DNA of 14,880 nucleotides from CAZRNB01 sp964601355 (GTDB lineage: Bacteria > Planctomycetota > Phycisphaerae > Sedimentisphaerales > Anaerobacaceae): assembly GCA_964601355.1 (NCBI GenBank), contig CAZRNB010000074.1, positions 1 through 14,880 on the forward strand, in the 5' to 3' direction. The notes beneath the pieces are model-generated. The model was given only the letters and a program-made list of their open reading frames with translations, had not been told where the DNA came from and did not search any database. Positions 1 through 6,183 of this stretch are shown here, piece after piece. Each line of letters opens with the position of its first letter. Position 1 is the stretch's first letter. Position numbers and translations under genes: made by a program.

Positions 1-87
1 TTTCCCATTGTAATAGCCGGGATTTCCCATATACACTTCACGGAAGTACTCCTGCTTGCCCCAAATCCCATAATACAAAGATTTCAT
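1..87 (-). CDS. 5' part of an unidentified protein, cut by the window edge
   Basis: On the minus strand an open frame runs off position 1. From the ATG at 87 it encodes a peptide rich in aromatic and charged residues, beginning MKSLYYGIWGKQ and ending near NPGYYNGK. The same frame stays open upstream, so a GTG at 126 or TTG at 129 is also possible. None of the three has a convincing Shine-Dalgarno sequence. A promoter-like TTGCAG-N16-TATAAT lies upstream on the same strand (167-194), which supports transcription in this direction. I do not recognise the family. Only 29 codons are visible from the ATG, so coding status is likely but unproven. Confidence 0.4.
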   Translation of the reverse strand, partial: MKSLYYGIWGKQEYFREVYMGNPGYYNGK

Positions 88-166
88 CTCAATTTCAAAA
101 AATTCCGGCGGTGTGGTTCCCCGCACCAAATGACGCGAGCTTGCTATTTCATGCGGGACAAGTGTA

Positions 167-194
167 ATTATACTTTTTTTGGCAAAAACTGCAA
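167..194 (-). promoter_or_regulatory. Sigma70-type promoter for the gene at the left edge
   Basis: Read on the minus strand, TTGCAG (194-189) and TATAAT (172-167) are separated by 16 nt. The -10 box is a perfect consensus and the -35 matches 4 of 6. It lies 80 nt upstream of the ATG at 87 and points into the partial reading frame. Confidence 0.5.
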
Positions 195-207
195 GGAAAT
201 TAATATT

Positions 208-265
208 GGACAGGATTACAGGATAAAACACAATTAAAAGAAAGGAAATCTTGTCAATCCCGTCC
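208..265. repeat. Imperfect inverted repeat with AGGAT/ATCCTGT-type words
   Basis: The left arm is GGACAGGATTACAGGAT (208-224). The right arm is ATCTTGTCAATCCCGTCC (248-265). The reverse complement of the left arm matches the right arm with two mismatches and one inserted base. The loop is AT-rich. It lies between the left-edge promoter and the aroA terminator and fits no gene. Confidence 0.6.
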
Positions 266-298
266 AAAATCAATAATTTTGTCGTGCCTTTTCGTGTC

Positions 299-329
299 AA
301 AATAAAAACCCGCCGAGTAAATCGGCGGG
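299..329 (-). terminator. Rho-independent terminator of aroA
   Basis: On the minus strand CCCGCCGA and TCGGCGGG form a perfect 8-bp stem (329-322 with 316-309) around a 5-nt loop, followed by TTTTTATTTT. The stem begins one base after the aroA stop codon (332-330), so termination is tightly coupled to the end of the gene. Confidence 0.93.
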
Positions 330-1676
330 CTAATCTTCTACTTTCATGTCTGCGCCGAGGCTTTTCATCAATTCCACAAAATTAGGAAAGGTGACATTCA
401 TCGCTTCGGCAGTATCTATTATTACTTGTTCATCCATAACCAAACCTGCCAGCGCCAGGGCCATTACGATTCGATGGTCGCTTCTGCCATCAAGTTCAGG
501 GATCAGGGTTCGGGGATCGGGGATCAGACTTCTGACCCCTGACACCTGACCCCTGACTGCTGACCGCCATTTGGGCGACGAGCCACGTATTATAAGGCCG
601 TCAGGCAGCTCTTTGACATCCACCGATAGTTTTTTAAGCTCCTCAGCCATACATTTGATTCGGTCGGTTTCTTTAGACCTTGCTTGCGGAACATTTACCA
701 GACGGGTTTCTCCCTCGGCAAAAGCAGCGGTAACAGCCATAGCCGGCAGTGTGTCCGGGGTTCTATTCATATCTATATCGATGCCGTGAAGCGCCGCGGC
801 TTTAATGGTTATAGAATTTGGTGCGATGCTGATGTCGGCACCCATTTCTTTTAAATAATCAACGACAGCTTTATCCGGCTGACTGTCTTTGAAATCAAGG
901 CCCTGTAAGGTCACTCCATCGCCAACTAAAGCACCGGCGCACAAGAAAAACGTCGCGCTTGAAAAATCCGCGGGAACTGCATTATCAAACGCCTTATATT
1001 TTTGGCCGCCTTTTATATGAAATTTGCGCATTTGCTCTTTTTCGTACACAATTTTTTGTTTATCGAGCCAATCGAGTGTCATTTGTACATATCCCGGCTC
1101 ATTAAGAAGCGTGACATCTATTTCAGTATCTTTTTCCGCCAAAGGAGTGCACAAAAGCAGACTTGATAGATACTGGCTGGTAAAGGCAGCGATGGAGGTT
1201 TTTCCGCCTACAAGTCCACCTGTTACCTCGACGGGGGCTTTGCCGTTATTTTTAAGGCTCTTGCATTTTGCACCTAGATCTTCGAGGGACTGCATAAGAG
1301 GCCCGATGGGGCGGGATTGGATTTGCTCATCGCCTGTGAAGGTTGTCACCTTGCCCGGCTGCGCTAAAGCAGCCGAACCCATAGCGACACGCAGCGTTGT
1401 GCCGGAATTAAGCACATCTATTATCTCTTTCGGGGGAGTAATCTTTCCGCCGGTGCCGACCACTTTCCAGCAGGCCGGGTCGGATGTATCAATCTTTGCG
1501 CCAAGTGCATTGTAGCAATTGACCGCCGCGGTGGTATCGCCTGATTCGAGCGGTTTTCGGATAAAACTTTGGCCGGCAGCCAGCGACGCAATCGCTACCG
1601 CACGGATAGTATGTGATTTTGATGCCGGCATCGAAACCGTCCCTTTAAGCCGTGATTTTCGTGCAATAAGCTTCAT
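330..1676 (-). CDS. aroA: 3-phosphoshikimate 1-carboxyvinyltransferase (EPSP synthase)
   Basis: Cytosolic enzyme of the shikimate pathway that joins phosphoenolpyruvate to shikimate-3-phosphate. From the ATG at 1676 the protein has 448 residues; a GTG two codons upstream is less likely. Family signatures appear in order: SKSHTIRA near the N-terminus, LNSGTTLR, GDEQIQSRPIGPL, QYLSSLLL, DFSSATFF, SKETDRI and SDHRIVMALA near the C-terminus, so both lobes are complete. There is no strong ribosome site; only a GG lies 5 nt before the ATG. About 24 residues just before SDHR (roughly residues 370-395) are extra compared with usual EPSP synthases and are encoded by a heptamer repeat array (494-563). 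The gene lies downstream of pyrR-pyrB on the same strand, 284 nt after pyrB, with hairpins between them, so co-transcription is uncertain. It ends in an intrinsic terminator. Confidence 0.96.
   Translation of the reverse strand: MKLIARKSRLKGTVSMPASKSHTIRAVAIASLAAGQSFIRKPLESGDTTAAVNCYNALGAKIDTSDPACWKVVGTGGKITPPKEIIDVLNSGTTLRVAMGSAALAQPGKVTTFTGDEQIQSRPIGPLMQSLEDLGAKCKSLKNNGKAPVEVTGGLVGGKTSIAAFTSQYLSSLLLCTPLAEKDTEIDVTLLNEPGYVQMTLDWLDKQKIVYEKEQMRKFHIKGGQKYKAFDNAVPADFSSATFFLCAGALVGDGVTLQGLDFKDSQPDKAVVDYLKEMGADISIAPNSITIKAAALHGIDIDMNRTPDTLPAMAVTAAFAEGETRLVNVPQARSKETDRIKCMAEELKKLSVDVKELPDGLIIRGSSPKWRSAVRGQVSGVRSLIPDPRTLIPELDGRSDHRIVMALALAGLVMDEQVIIDTAEAMNVTFPNFVELMKSLGADMKVED
494..563. repeat. Ten-unit heptamer array inside aroA
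   Basis: Ten consecutive 7-nt words occupy this stretch. The first five (494-528) follow GNTCRGG, for example GTTCAGG then GATCAGG. The next five (529-563) follow a CNCCTGA-type word, roughly the reverse complement of the first set. The 7-nt phase is not broken at the switch. The array is translated within aroA without a stop and lies in a normally short loop before the conserved SDHR motif. Confidence 0.85.
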
Positions 1677-1718
1677 AAACACCGATAAAATTCAAACATC
1701 AAATTCCGTAATAATAAT

Positions 1719-1765
1719 CCCGCCTAAAAGGCAGGGCTAAATATTTAGCCCCCCGTTTCACGGGG
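1719..1765. terminator. Cluster of three hairpins between pyrB and aroA, possible pyrB terminator
   Basis: Three adjacent stem-loops lie here. In minus-strand RNA, CCTGCCT pairs with AGGCGGG (1735-1719, one G-U pair) and is followed by ATTATTATT, a weak U-tract. GGGCTAAATATTTAGCCC (1734-1751) is a perfect 18-bp palindrome. CCCCG/CGGGG (1751-1765) encloses a 5-nt loop. The first could end pyrB transcription, or the set could be a structured aroA leader. Confidence 0.4.
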
Positions 1766-1874
1766 ATTCTTATTGTGGCCTTTGTACACAAAGCAAAACA
1801 CCATGAAGGTTAATAGCAGAAGCATCGACTTCTGAAGTGTTCTTCCCCAATATTTTCAAATCTTTGTTTGTTAA

Positions 1875-1904
1875 CCATCCCCAAGCTTCGCTTGAGGCTG
1901 CCAC
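1875..1904. repeat. 30-bp dispersed repeat, copy 1
   Basis: This contains CAAGCTTCGCTTG, a small hairpin, followed by GGCTGCCAC. The reverse complement of 7853-7882 matches it at 28 of 30 positions. It lies in the 283-nt pyrB-aroA spacer, which otherwise holds the hairpin cluster and no gene I can support. Confidence 0.75.
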
Positions 1905-1959
1905 TCTTTGGCTATTCTTTATAAAAAAGAAATCAATAATTGCTCGACGATCCTTTCAC

Positions 1960-2940
1960 TTATGATGCTTGTGCTGCTGCGGCCTGGTTGACGAGGAACA
2001 AAACGGCCATGCGGACGGCAAGGCCATTGGTCACCTGCTGCAAGATTACACTGTTTGGGCCGTCGGCAACTTCGCTTTCTATCTCAAGGCCACGATTGAT
2101 AGGCCCAGGGTGCATAACCATAATGTCCGGCTTAGCCTTTTTCATCCGCTCCACGGTCAGGCCGAAATAGTGCGAGTATTCACGGATAGAAGGGAAGGGA
2201 TTGCCGCCGAGCCGTTCGAACTGGATGCGAAGCATATTTATCACATCGACCTTTTCGATAACGCTGTCCAGAGAATAGCTCACACTGACCGGCAGCCCCC
2301 CCTTCTTGCTTTCGCAAGAAAGCAGGGGGGGGATAAGGGTTGGCGGGCCGACAAATGTCACCTCCGCACCGAGCTTAGTCATCGCCCACATATCGCTGCG
2401 TGCGACACGCGAGTGCGCTATATCGCCGACAATCGCAATCTTAAGGCCTTCGAGGCTGCCCTTTATCTTGCGAATAGTATAGGCATCCAAAAGGCCCTGC
2501 GTTGGGTGCTCACAGAAACCGTCGCCGGCGTTAACAACACAGGCATTGATGTTTCTGCTCAAAAATTTCGGAGCCCCCGCGGCGCTATGTCGAATCACAA
2601 CAATGTCGATGCCCATCGCCTCCAGATTCTTGGCTGTATCCAATAATGTCTCGCCTTTACTGACCGAGCTGTTTTTCTGGGTGAACTCTATGACGTCGGC
2701 GCTTAATCTGCCGGCAGCGAGAGAGAAACTGTTGCGGGTGCGCGTGCTATCTTCAAAGAACAAATTAACTACCACTTTGCCGCGTAAAGGCGGAGCTTTT
2801 TTGACCGAACGAGTGCTTATCTGCTCAAAGCCCTGGGCCGTATCGAGAATATATATAATCTCTTCTGCGCCAAGCTCCCGTAGGCCGAGCAGGTGCTTGT
2901 GCTGCCACAAAAATTGTTTGTTTTTCTTTGTGTACGACAT
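1960..2940 (-). CDS. pyrB: Aspartate carbamoyltransferase catalytic subunit
   Basis: Catalyses carbamoyl phosphate plus aspartate to carbamoyl aspartate, the first committed step of pyrimidine synthesis. The start is the ATG at 2940, giving 326 residues; upstream in-frame TTG codons lie in repeat DNA. The carbamoyl phosphate loop FFEDSTRTR (about 61-69), RHSAAG (118-122), HPTQGLLDAYT (145-155), the aspartate-domain MLRIQFERL (236-244) and MHPGPINRG (276-284) are present, so the enzyme looks complete. After VGPPTLIPP about seven to ten extra residues (near 206-216) come from a GC-rich hairpin (2296-2332). It lies 137 nt after pyrR on the same strand, and that spacer is entirely a heptamer array. 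No Shine-Dalgarno sequence precedes the ATG. No pyrI regulatory chain is visible in the window. Confidence 0.97.
   Translation of the reverse strand: MSYTKKNKQFLWQHKHLLGLRELGAEEIIYILDTAQGFEQISTRSVKKAPPLRGKVVVNLFFEDSTRTRNSFSLAAGRLSADVIEFTQKNSSVSKGETLLDTAKNLEAMGIDIVVIRHSAAGAPKFLSRNINACVVNAGDGFCEHPTQGLLDAYTIRKIKGSLEGLKIAIVGDIAHSRVARSDMWAMTKLGAEVTFVGPPTLIPPLLSCESKKGGLPVSVSYSLDSVIEKVDVINMLRIQFERLGGNPFPSIREYSHYFGLTVERMKKAKPDIMVMHPGPINRGLEIESEVADGPNSVILQQVTNGLAVRMAVLFLVNQAAAAQAS
2296..2332. repeat. C7/G8 hairpin inserted in pyrB
   Basis: On the plus strand seven C (2296-2302) are followed by TTCTTGC, TTTC, GCAAGAA, then AGCA and eight G (2325-2332). In pyrB mRNA this becomes a 7-bp stem capped by a GAAA (GNRA-type) loop, extended by a C/G outer stem. 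It is translated in frame as roughly PPLLSCESKKGG, within a region that is shorter in other PyrB proteins. Confidence 0.85.
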
Positions 2941-3077
2941 AAAAAAGACCAAATCAAATATCAAAAATCAAATATCAAAATCAATCTTTGTCCATTGTTC
3001 ATAGTTCGTTGTTCGTCGATGAACTATGAACTACGAACTCATAACTCTTATATTTTGATTTTTGCATTTTGATTTTG
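2938..3077. repeat. Twenty-heptamer array filling the pyrR-pyrB spacer
   Basis: Read on the minus strand from the base after the pyrR stop codon, the sequence divides into exactly 20 heptamers, the last one ending with the pyrB ATG. Words drift in blocks: AAAATNN types, then NNNAGTT types, a central CATCGAC, then GAACNNN types, then TTTGATA/TTTGATT. The second half is roughly the reverse complement of the first. An 11-bp perfect stem, GTTCATAGTTC (2997-3007) with GAACTATGAAC (3021-3031), is included. Positions 2956-3063 are repeated in inverted orientation at 7724-7824. Confidence 0.9.
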
Positions 3078-3605
3078 CTATTCAACAACTACTTCGTCTT
3101 TCCCGTCAGATTCGACTAAATTTACCTGCACTAATTTGCCGGGGGCGACATCGGTTTTATAACCGGCGTAGTCAGCCTGTATCGGCAGCTCTCTTCCGGC
3201 TCTATCAACAAGGACTGCAAGCTTTATGGCTTTTGGTCTTCCTAAATCAATGAGAGCGTCCATTGCCGCCCGCGTAGAGCGGCCCGTGTATAAGACATCG
3301 TCAACTAAAATTATTATTTTATCATTAATATCAAAGCCGATATCGGTCGTTCGCACCTGCGGCTGGGTGTTGCTCTGCGGCGAGTTCAGGTCGTCTCGAT
3401 AAAGCGTAATATCCAGCGTCCCGCTCGGCACGTCTTTATCCAGCTTTTTCGACAGCAGTTCCGATAGCCTTTGAGCTACTATTTCGCCCCTGCTGCGGAT
3501 GCCGACGGTGGCGATATCCAGTGTTTGTGGGGTTTCAGAAATAATACGGTTTGCCAAATCATCGAGAATCCGTTCAATTTGCCTGGAATTCAAAATTACC
3601 TTCAT
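3078..3605 (-). CDS. pyrR: Bifunctional pyr regulator / uracil phosphoribosyltransferase
   Basis: In known families PyrR senses UMP/UTP and binds pyr mRNA to attenuate transcription or translation, and it has weak uracil phosphoribosyltransferase activity. The 175-residue protein is normal length. It has the type I phosphoribosyltransferase PRPP loop ILVDDVLYTGRST (about 99-111), the upstream VGIRSRGEIVAQRL (34-47) and the PyrR-typical LDITLYRDDL (64-73). The ATG at 3605 is preceded by AAAGGT at a suitable distance. It is the first gene of a leftward unit with pyrB, driven by a promoter at 3702-3730. The leader of about 90 nt contains AAUCCAGAG, a partial match to the PyrR-binding loop known from Bacillus, and four heptamers of the local repeat class. 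Confidence 0.95.
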   Translation of the reverse strand: MKVILNSRQIERILDDLANRIISETPQTLDIATVGIRSRGEIVAQRLSELLSKKLDKDVPSGTLDITLYRDDLNSPQSNTQPQVRTTDIGFDINDKIIILVDDVLYTGRSTRAAMDALIDLGRPKAIKLAVLVDRAGRELPIQADYAGYKTDVAPGKLVQVNLVESDGKDEVVVE

Positions 3606-3628
3606 AAAAATGACCTTTAGCTAATTGA

Positions 3629-3656
3629 GCTCATTGTTTGCGGTTCATAGTTCATT
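3629..3656. repeat. Short heptamer array in the pyrR leader
   Basis: Four in-phase heptamers of the form GNTNNNN lie here, for example GTTCATA followed by GTTCATT. The same words occur in the pyrR-pyrB spacer array. It sits between the pyrR promoter and start codon. Confidence 0.65.
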
Positions 3657-3701
3657 GGAAATCAAAAGACAACAAACTCTGGATTCATAAGTAATCATTC
3701 A

Positions 3702-3730
3702 AATATACCAGCACAAGCCCGATAAGGCAA
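3702..3730 (-). promoter_or_regulatory. Promoter of pyrR-pyrB
   Basis: On the minus strand TTGCCT (3730-3725) and TATATT (3707-3702) are separated by 17 nt. TGG directly precedes the -10 box, giving an extended -10. It lies about 97 nt upstream of the pyrR ATG. Confidence 0.65.
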
Positions 3731-3810
3731 GGTTTCTAATATAAGTTTTCGTTACAGGTCTTTTTAGCACTGAAAAAAGCCATAATTGCATTCAATGATA
3801 GATAATTTGC

Positions 3811-3839
3811 TTGAAAATAAAACTGTTTTCTGGTATTAT
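3811..3839 (+). promoter_or_regulatory. Promoter of the dockerin-bearing subtilase-like gene
   Basis: TTGAAA (3811-3816) and TATTAT (3834-3839) are separated by 17 nt, and TGG precedes the -10 box. It is divergent from the pyrR promoter, the two -35 boxes being about 80 nt apart. Confidence 0.65.
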
Positions 3840-3867
3840 ATTGACAAGTATCTGGAGGCAGGAGATT

Positions 3868-3957
3868 GTGAGCCAGGAAGGTGGCAACGGGGCGGGCAGC
3901 TTTAATCTTTTGGATTTTATCGGAACCTTCGGAGTTTTTGAATGCTATCACGTGTAA
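3868..3957 (+). CDS. Possible 29-codon leader ORF upstream of the subtilase-like gene
   Basis: GTG at 3868 follows GGAGG (3854-3858) at 9 nt and AGGAG (3860-3864) at 3 nt. This is one of the strongest ribosome sites in the window. The frame starts VSQEGGNGAGSF and stops with TAA at 3955-3957, overlapping the next gene's ATG (3942) by 16 nt in another frame. That overlap would allow translational coupling. The peptide matches nothing I know. It could also be an accidental frame behind an AG-rich leader. Confidence 0.35.
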   Translation: MSQEGGNGAGSFNLLDFIGTFGVFECYHV

Positions 3958-5714
3958 AAAAAATGCTAATGCGGGAGCTAATATCCCTTTTAGCAATACT
4001 GTTTATAGCCGTCACGATCAAAGCCCAGGGCCTTCCCGCCGTGGGCGGCTACAAAACGTTGCAGCCAAGTGGTCTGAATAACGCTGGTATTTATGCCTTG
4101 AGACAGATTGCACCTGATTTGACAGGCTCCGGTGTTAGATATACCGTCGTATGCCGTAGCATAAATTACGTCAATGGCGAGCCGCAAAATGACTATCGAC
4201 CTAATGTCGGGCATAAATGTTTTGAGGCTGTACAATTTAATTTCCACGACCAGGGCAGTCCTGCGCCCGGTGTTTCGCCTCATTCGACTGCTGTTTGCTC
4301 CATTTTGTTTGGCGAGGACGCTGACACGTCTAATCCTCAGCTTGGTCAATTCTATTATCAGGGTGTGGTGCCGCATGCACAGGTGAGCATTTACGAATTC
4401 CGGCACTTTCTAACCAATAATGTACTTTATAATTTATCTCCTGATGCGGATATTTTAGTCGCCGAGTTCGGCTGGCAATTTGAAGACTGGTGGACCAGAG
4501 GCATTGAATCATTAGCAGAAAATTACGGCCTTGTAATTGTGGCCGGCATAGGCAACGGCTCCAACGCTTGTGATCCACCTTTGTTTCCCGGGGCGTCAGC
4601 AAACGTCATAGGTGTGGGTGTAGTTGATTCCGTACGCACCGGAAACCTTGCCACTAATCTGGCAAATTTCTCACTTGCCTATCCTGAACATTCGAGCCTG
4701 GGCCCGACTTCCGACGAGCGGTGTAAGCCGGACATCGTTGCTCCCGGCAATTGCCTGGCTGCCAGCGCAAAAGACACCGACGGCTATGAGCTGACCGGTA
4801 ACTGGTCAAGCTATTCGACGCCGGTTGTTGCAGGTGCCGTCGGAATGCTGGTTCAAAAAGCTAAGCAGGACCAACGTTTGAACCTGGCTGTCTCACCTCA
4901 GGGCGGAAACTGTGTAATAAAAGCTGTTTTATTGAATTCAGCCACGAAGCTGCCGTACTGGCACAAGGGTCGGCTCCAGGATGATGACAACCATATCGTT
5001 CCTCTTGATTACGTTCAAGGTGCCGGTATGTTGAACGCACTCGGCGCTTATAACCAGCTAATTGCCGGCAGAAGTGAGCCGGGTAATGTCCCGATAACCG
5101 GCTGGGACCTAAACCTGCTGGATAAGAACGGCAGGTCTGCTAACGTCTATAGATTCAAAATTACCGAGCCGGCAGATAAAATCATTACTGTTACAGCCAA
5201 TTGGAACAGGCACTACAGAAGCGTTAATCCTTTTGAACCGCAGCCGGAGAAAGACGCAAATCTTCGTCTTGAGCTATGGGCCGTTGACCCGACTAACTCC
5301 AACAAAGATTATCTGCTTGATTACAGCGACAGCAGCGTTGATAACGTTGAGCATATTTACTGCCGGGCGGATGTAAAGTACACCAACTATGAGATTGTTA
5401 TTTCATTCAGCGATGATGGAAATCAGCAGCAAAGAGGTTCAATGCAAAGGTACGGCTTGGCCTGGAATGTTAGCGAAAGCCACGATAGTGACAGCATTTT
5501 CTGGCACGACCTTAACGCCGACGGCATCGTCAACGAGCTGGATTTTGAAATTTTACTTGACAATTGGTCGGCTGGTGTAAAATCACCCGAAAAATACCTG
5601 CTCGGTGATGTTAATACCGATGGCAGAATCGACGTTAATGACCTTCAAGTTTTTATGGATCACAATAAACGCCAGGCTGACTGGTACGCAGGTAGTGAAA
5701 AAAAGCCTGGATAA
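3942..5714 (+). CDS. Secreted subtilase-like (S8) protein with C-terminal dockerin, catalytic Asp apparently missing
   Basis: 590 residues. A signal peptide (basic n-region, hydrophobic LISLLAILFIAVTI, likely cut after KA near 28) indicates export. The S8 fold is recognisable: the His block SPHSTAVCS (H114), oxyanion Asn in VAGIGNGS (N205) and Ser block WSSYSTPVVAG (S290). The strand that normally ends in the catalytic DTG reads VRYTVVCRS, with Cys71 at the Asp position. A beta-rich region follows (about 380-515). The C-terminus has two dockerin-type calcium repeats (DLNADGIVNELD at 523-534, DVNTDGRIDVND at 556-567), which in dockerin proteins bind cohesins. GGAG sits 7 nt before the ATG. It may be an altered protease or a non-catalytic binding protein. 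It sits between divergently oriented pyr genes with no evident functional link. Confidence 0.88.
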   Translation: MLSRVKKMLMRELISLLAILFIAVTIKAQGLPAVGGYKTLQPSGLNNAGIYALRQIAPDLTGSGVRYTVVCRSINYVNGEPQNDYRPNVGHKCFEAVQFNFHDQGSPAPGVSPHSTAVCSILFGEDADTSNPQLGQFYYQGVVPHAQVSIYEFRHFLTNNVLYNLSPDADILVAEFGWQFEDWWTRGIESLAENYGLVIVAGIGNGSNACDPPLFPGASANVIGVGVVDSVRTGNLATNLANFSLAYPEHSSLGPTSDERCKPDIVAPGNCLAASAKDTDGYELTGNWSSYSTPVVAGAVGMLVQKAKQDQRLNLAVSPQGGNCVIKAVLLNSATKLPYWHKGRLQDDDNHIVPLDYVQGAGMLNALGAYNQLIAGRSEPGNVPITGWDLNLLDKNGRSANVYRFKITEPADKIITVTANWNRHYRSVNPFEPQPEKDANLRLELWAVDPTNSNKDYLLDYSDSSVDNVEHIYCRADVKYTNYEIVISFSDDGNQQQRGSMQRYGLAWNVSESHDSDSIFWHDLNADGIVNELDFEILLDNWSAGVKSPEKYLLGDVNTDGRIDVNDLQVFMDHNKRQADWYAGSEKKPG

Positions 5715-5741
5715 ACTGCATTTCATAACAGGGCATTAAAT

Positions 5742-6002
5742 ACCGCTCCCTAACGGTCGCGGCTCTGTTATCAATCGACNNNNNNNNNNNNNNNNNNNNN
5801 NNNNNNNNNNNNNNNNNNNNNNNNNNNNNNNNNNNNNNNNNNNNNNNNNNNNNNNNNNNNNNNNNNNNNNNNNNNNNNNAATCGCAAATCGTAAATCGAC
5901 AATCATCTTACCGCTCCCTAACGGTCGCGGCTCTGTTATCAATCGACAATCGCAAATCGTAAATCGACAATCATCTTACCGCTCCCTAACGGTCGCGGCT
6001 CT
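5742..6002. repeat. 68-bp tandem repeat, interrupted by the assembly gap
   Basis: The unit starts ACCGCTCCCTAACGGTCGCG and ends with five AATCNNN heptamers. Successive starts at 5910 and 5978 give a 68-nt period. A first partial unit begins at 5742 and stops at the gap. The last copy is 25 nt long. The GC-rich head can fold through CCGC/GCGG and reads EPRPLGSG on the minus strand, but I see no gene there. Confidence 0.9.
5780..5879. other. Assembly gap of 100 N
   Basis: A run of exactly 100 N, the usual placeholder for unknown length. The base before it ends an AATCGAC heptamer and the base after it begins AATCGCA, which are adjacent in the intact 68-bp unit. The real gap is therefore probably zero or a whole number of repeat units. 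Confidence 0.97.
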
Positions 6003-6074
6003 TTATCTAAAAAAATAAAATCTTCTTTCAATTCTTTATCATTTCTGGTAAGAAATAGGCAATGGTAGTTTATT

Positions 6075-6116
6075 GTTATCAGTTCATTGTTTATCGACGA
6101 ACAAAGAACAAAGAAA
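6075..6116. repeat. Six-unit heptamer array
   Basis: Three GTTNNNN words (GTTATCA, then GTTCATT) are followed in the same phase by three NNNGAAC-like words (GACGAAC, then AAAGAAC). The orientation switch at the centre is the same as in the larger arrays. It is intergenic, upstream of pyrC. Confidence 0.75.
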
Positions 6117-6133
6117 ATTGTGGGATTCCTTAA

Positions 6134-6168
6134 TTTTGCGTTTTTCATTTTAATTTTTGGTTTTGCTC
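6134..6168. repeat. TTTTNNN heptamer array
   Basis: Five in-phase heptamers start with TTTT or TTTG, for example TTTTGCG then TTTTTCA. The array is intergenic upstream of pyrC. Confidence 0.6.
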
Positions 6169-6183
6169 TGTAGAAAAGACTAA

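Noticed and set aside
1810..1878. 22-codon minus-strand frame (MVNKQRFENIGEEHF...) between pyrB and aroA
   Set aside because: It is short, starts inside a dispersed repeat and has no homology I recognise. It could be a gene remnant but cannot be supported.
1960..2646. 225-codon plus-strand frame opposite pyrB (1969-2646)
   Set aside because: It is the antisense shadow of a clearly conserved pyrB.
2997..3031. Intrinsic terminator between pyrR and pyrB
   Set aside because: The 11-bp stem is AT-rich, and neither strand has a U-tract directly after it. It is part of the heptamer array.
5736..5942. Open frame across the N run, minus strand, reading EPRPLGSG repeats
   Set aside because: It exists only because N is translated as unknown residues. 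The rest is the 68-bp tandem repeat, with no ribosome site or domain.
5742..6002. CRISPR array
   Set aside because: The whole 68-bp unit repeats, with no unique spacers between short repeats and no cas genes nearby.
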